A DNA stretch of 8,223 nucleotides from CBFCZU01 sp965602635 (GTDB taxonomy: Bacteria > Planctomycetota > Phycisphaerae > SM23-33): positions 1 to 8,223 of the forward strand of contig CBFCZU010000193.1 of assembly GCA_965602635.1 (NCBI GenBank), in the 5' to 3' direction. Under the pieces are notes generated by a model, which saw nothing but the letters and a program-made list of their open reading frames with translations, had not been told where the DNA came from and searched no databases. Position numbers and translations under genes: made by a program. This document shows, piece by piece, positions 6,627-8,223 of the stretch. Numbering within the stretch: position 1 is the first letter of the stretch; each line of letters starts with the position of its first letter.

Positions 6627-8223
6627 TTATAGGATCTGGGGATCGGTGACCTTCTTGGGGTCTGCATGAAAGCCGCCCGGGATCTTGAATACCCAATAGA
6701 ATTCGCCGTGTTGACTGACCTCGTCAATGCCGTTGATCGTGAGATTAGTCCCTTGATTACTCCAGGCCAGGGGTGTCTTTTTCGGATCACCCAGCAGAAC
6801 GACCTCTTCTCCTTTTCTGGCAAAGACGCCGTTTAGGGTAATTGAGTCGCCGGGTTTCTTCTTCACAAACGCGTAGATCGTCTTGTTGTTCTTCTGACGT
6901 GTGAACTTGATGTTGTCGCCTTGCTCTGATTTGAACGGCAAACGTGAACCGTATACCGCTTCTCCGTTGGCTTTCAGGAATCGGCCGAAGTCGCGGAGCC
7001 TGTCTACGAACACCTTGATGAAGGTTCCGTCGGCTTTGGGTCCGACGTTCAGCAGCAGATTCCCGCCGCGTGAGAGGACGTCGACGAACACGTCCAGCAA
7101 TGTTCGGGAACTGGGGTAACGGTCATCCTTGTCTTCATACCATGCGTTGTAGCCAAAAGAGCGCCCGATCCCGCGGGTCTCCTCCCAAGGATGCGCGCCG
7201 CCTTCCTTGCCGTGCCGGCCGTACTCCGTGGTGTAGAAGGCGCCGTGTTTGCCGCGGGTTTCCTTGCCCCATCGGTCGTTCCAGACCACTCGTTCCTTGT
7301 TCGGCGCGTTGTTGACGTGCCAGGCCAGGAACTCCTCGCTGCGCCAGTACGAAGCTGGTCTACCCCACTCCCCGTCAGGCCACATGATGGCGGGGTTATA
7401 CCTCCTTACGAGATCCTTTATTTGGGGCAGCACGTGGTCGCTGACATATTCGTCACTGCCCTGCGGATACTTGTTGCCGGGCAGATTGTCGCCCTGGTCC
7501 CATTCCATCATGGAGTAATACAGGCCGAACTTCAGCCCCTGGGCCCGGACGGCCTTGGCGAGCGGAGCGATCAGGTCCTTGTGGGGACCCACATCCACTG
7601 CATTCCAGCCTTTGCTGTCCGGTGCATCCCACAGGCAGAATCCATCATGATGCTTGCTGGTGAGAACAACATACTTGGCCCCGGCCTCTTCGAACAGCTT
7701 TGCCCAAGCTGCGGGATTGTACTTCTCCGCCTTGAACCGCGGCGCGAATTGAGGATAACGGAAGTCCTTACCCCATGTCTTGAGGTGGTGTTCCCGCATG
7801 GTCTTGCTGCCGCCCGCCCCATCGCTGATCAGGCGGTAGTACCATTCCGAGTACCAACCGTCGCACCAGGCGGGCACGGAATAGACGCCCCAGTGAATGA
7901 AGATGCCGAACTTGGCATCCCGCCACCACTGCGGCGCCGGCCGGGAATCCAGAGACTGCCAATTGGCCTTGACCGAAGACGTATCCCCCGTGCCCTTCTC
8001 CATCGTCAGCATGGCCTCGGCGAAGGCCTTGCCGATCTGGCCCATGATCTTGGCGGAGCCGAAGTAGTGGTACGCCTGGTGGGAGGCGGCGCGCGTCCAC
8101 AAGGCTCTGTCCTCAGGGGTGAGCAGCTTGGCTTCAAACTCTCTGACATAGGCCTGCTGCTGCTCCCTGGTCATCTTGCCGTCTTTGTTGGCGTGGTCCT
8201 TGTGTTCTGTTCGCAGAAACCAG
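6627..8223 (-). CDS. Alpha-L-fucosidase (GH29) with an N-terminal SASA-type esterase tail (5' end outside window)
   Basis: The frame ends with TAA at 6627-6629 and stays open to the window edge, 16 codons above the ATG at 8174, so that ATG is probably internal. Residues below are numbered from it. About 1-60 (LLTPEDRALWTRAASHQAYHYFGSAK, IGKAFAEAML) look like the end of a SASA/DUF303 carbohydrate esterase. GH29 begins near 70 (NWQSLDSRPAPQWW). Landmarks are FGIFIHWGVYSVPAW (89-103), LTSKHHDGFCLWD (171-183), LKFGLYYSMMEW, and MWPDGEWG with D267 as likely nucleophile. HPWEE has E331 as a candidate acid/base, and GNLLLNVGPKADG lies at 371-383. About 413-500 form a C-terminal beta-sandwich. GH29 enzymes release alpha-L-fucose with retention. 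All core motifs are intact, so activity is expected, but linkage preference cannot be read. The DUF6288 gene follows on the same strand, starting 110 or 23 bases downstream depending on its start codon. Confidence 0.92.
   Translation of the reverse strand, partial: WFLRTEHKDHANKDGKMTREQQQAYVREFEAKLLTPEDRALWTRAASHQAYHYFGSAKIMGQIGKAFAEAMLTMEKGTGDTSSVKANWQSLDSRPAPQWWRDAKFGIFIHWGVYSVPAWCDGWYSEWYYRLISDGAGGSKTMREHHLKTWGKDFRYPQFAPRFKAEKYNPAAWAKLFEEAGAKYVVLTSKHHDGFCLWDAPDSKGWNAVDVGPHKDLIAPLAKAVRAQGLKFGLYYSMMEWDQGDNLPGNKYPQGSDEYVSDHVLPQIKDLVRRYNPAIMWPDGEWGRPASYWRSEEFLAWHVNNAPNKERVVWNDRWGKETRGKHGAFYTTEYGRHGKEGGAHPWEETRGIGRSFGYNAWYEDKDDRYPSSRTLLDVFVDVLSRGGNLLLNVGPKADGTFIKVFVDRLRDFGRFLKANGEAVYGSRLPFKSEQGDNIKFTRQKNNKTIYAFVKKKPGDSITLNGVFARKGEEVVLLGDPKKTPLAWSNQGTNLTINGIDEVSQHGEFYWVFKIPGGFHADPKKVTDPQIL

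Noticed and set aside
8140..8205. An EF-hand-like stretch (NKDGKMTRE) at the right edge.
   Set aside because: The first calcium ligand is His in the best register and the twelfth is Gln, not Glu. The surrounding residues fit the tail of a SASA-type esterase better.

Overview
The window looks like a piece of a polysaccharide-degradation neighbourhood from a planctomycete-type bacterium (phylum Planctomycetota or a close PVC relative). This rests on the protein families present (DUF3472, DUF6288 and GH29, with probable SASA-esterase and sulfatase pieces), the large secreted multidomain proteins, and the high GC content. The assignment is made from family recognition, not from a search.

Layout. 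Positions 1-208 (+) hold the last ~68 codons of a gene whose end resembles a sulfatase C-terminus. After a 53-base gap, 262-3873 (+) encodes a 1203-residue exported protein. It reads as signal peptide, DUF3472, a beta-sandwich linker, PA14, a further beta domain, a DUF1349-like concanavalin fold and a C-terminal Asp-box beta-propeller. A 201-base intergenic stretch (3874-4074) with two weak inverted repeats separates it from two convergent genes on the minus strand. In transcription order these are a fucosidase gene entering from the right edge (8223-6627) and an exported PDZ / DUF6288 / HEAT-repeat protein (6516-4075). They are closely spaced and probably co-transcribed.

The fucosidase frame stays open to the window edge. 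Its first ~75 visible residues match the C-terminus of a SASA-type (sialate O-acetylesterase-like) carbohydrate esterase, so the full protein is probably an acetylesterase-GH29 fusion.

How the genes may work together (inference): a sulfatase, an O-acetylesterase and an alpha-L-fucosidase are the activities needed to strip a sulfated, acetylated, fucose-containing glycan such as fucoidan or mucin. The two large proteins of unknown function would act outside the cytoplasm as glycan-binding or processing factors. The two halves also differ in composition: the DUF3472 gene is very GC-rich, and the fucosidase end of the minus-strand pair is much less so. No RNA genes, CRISPR arrays, insertion sequences or att sites were seen.
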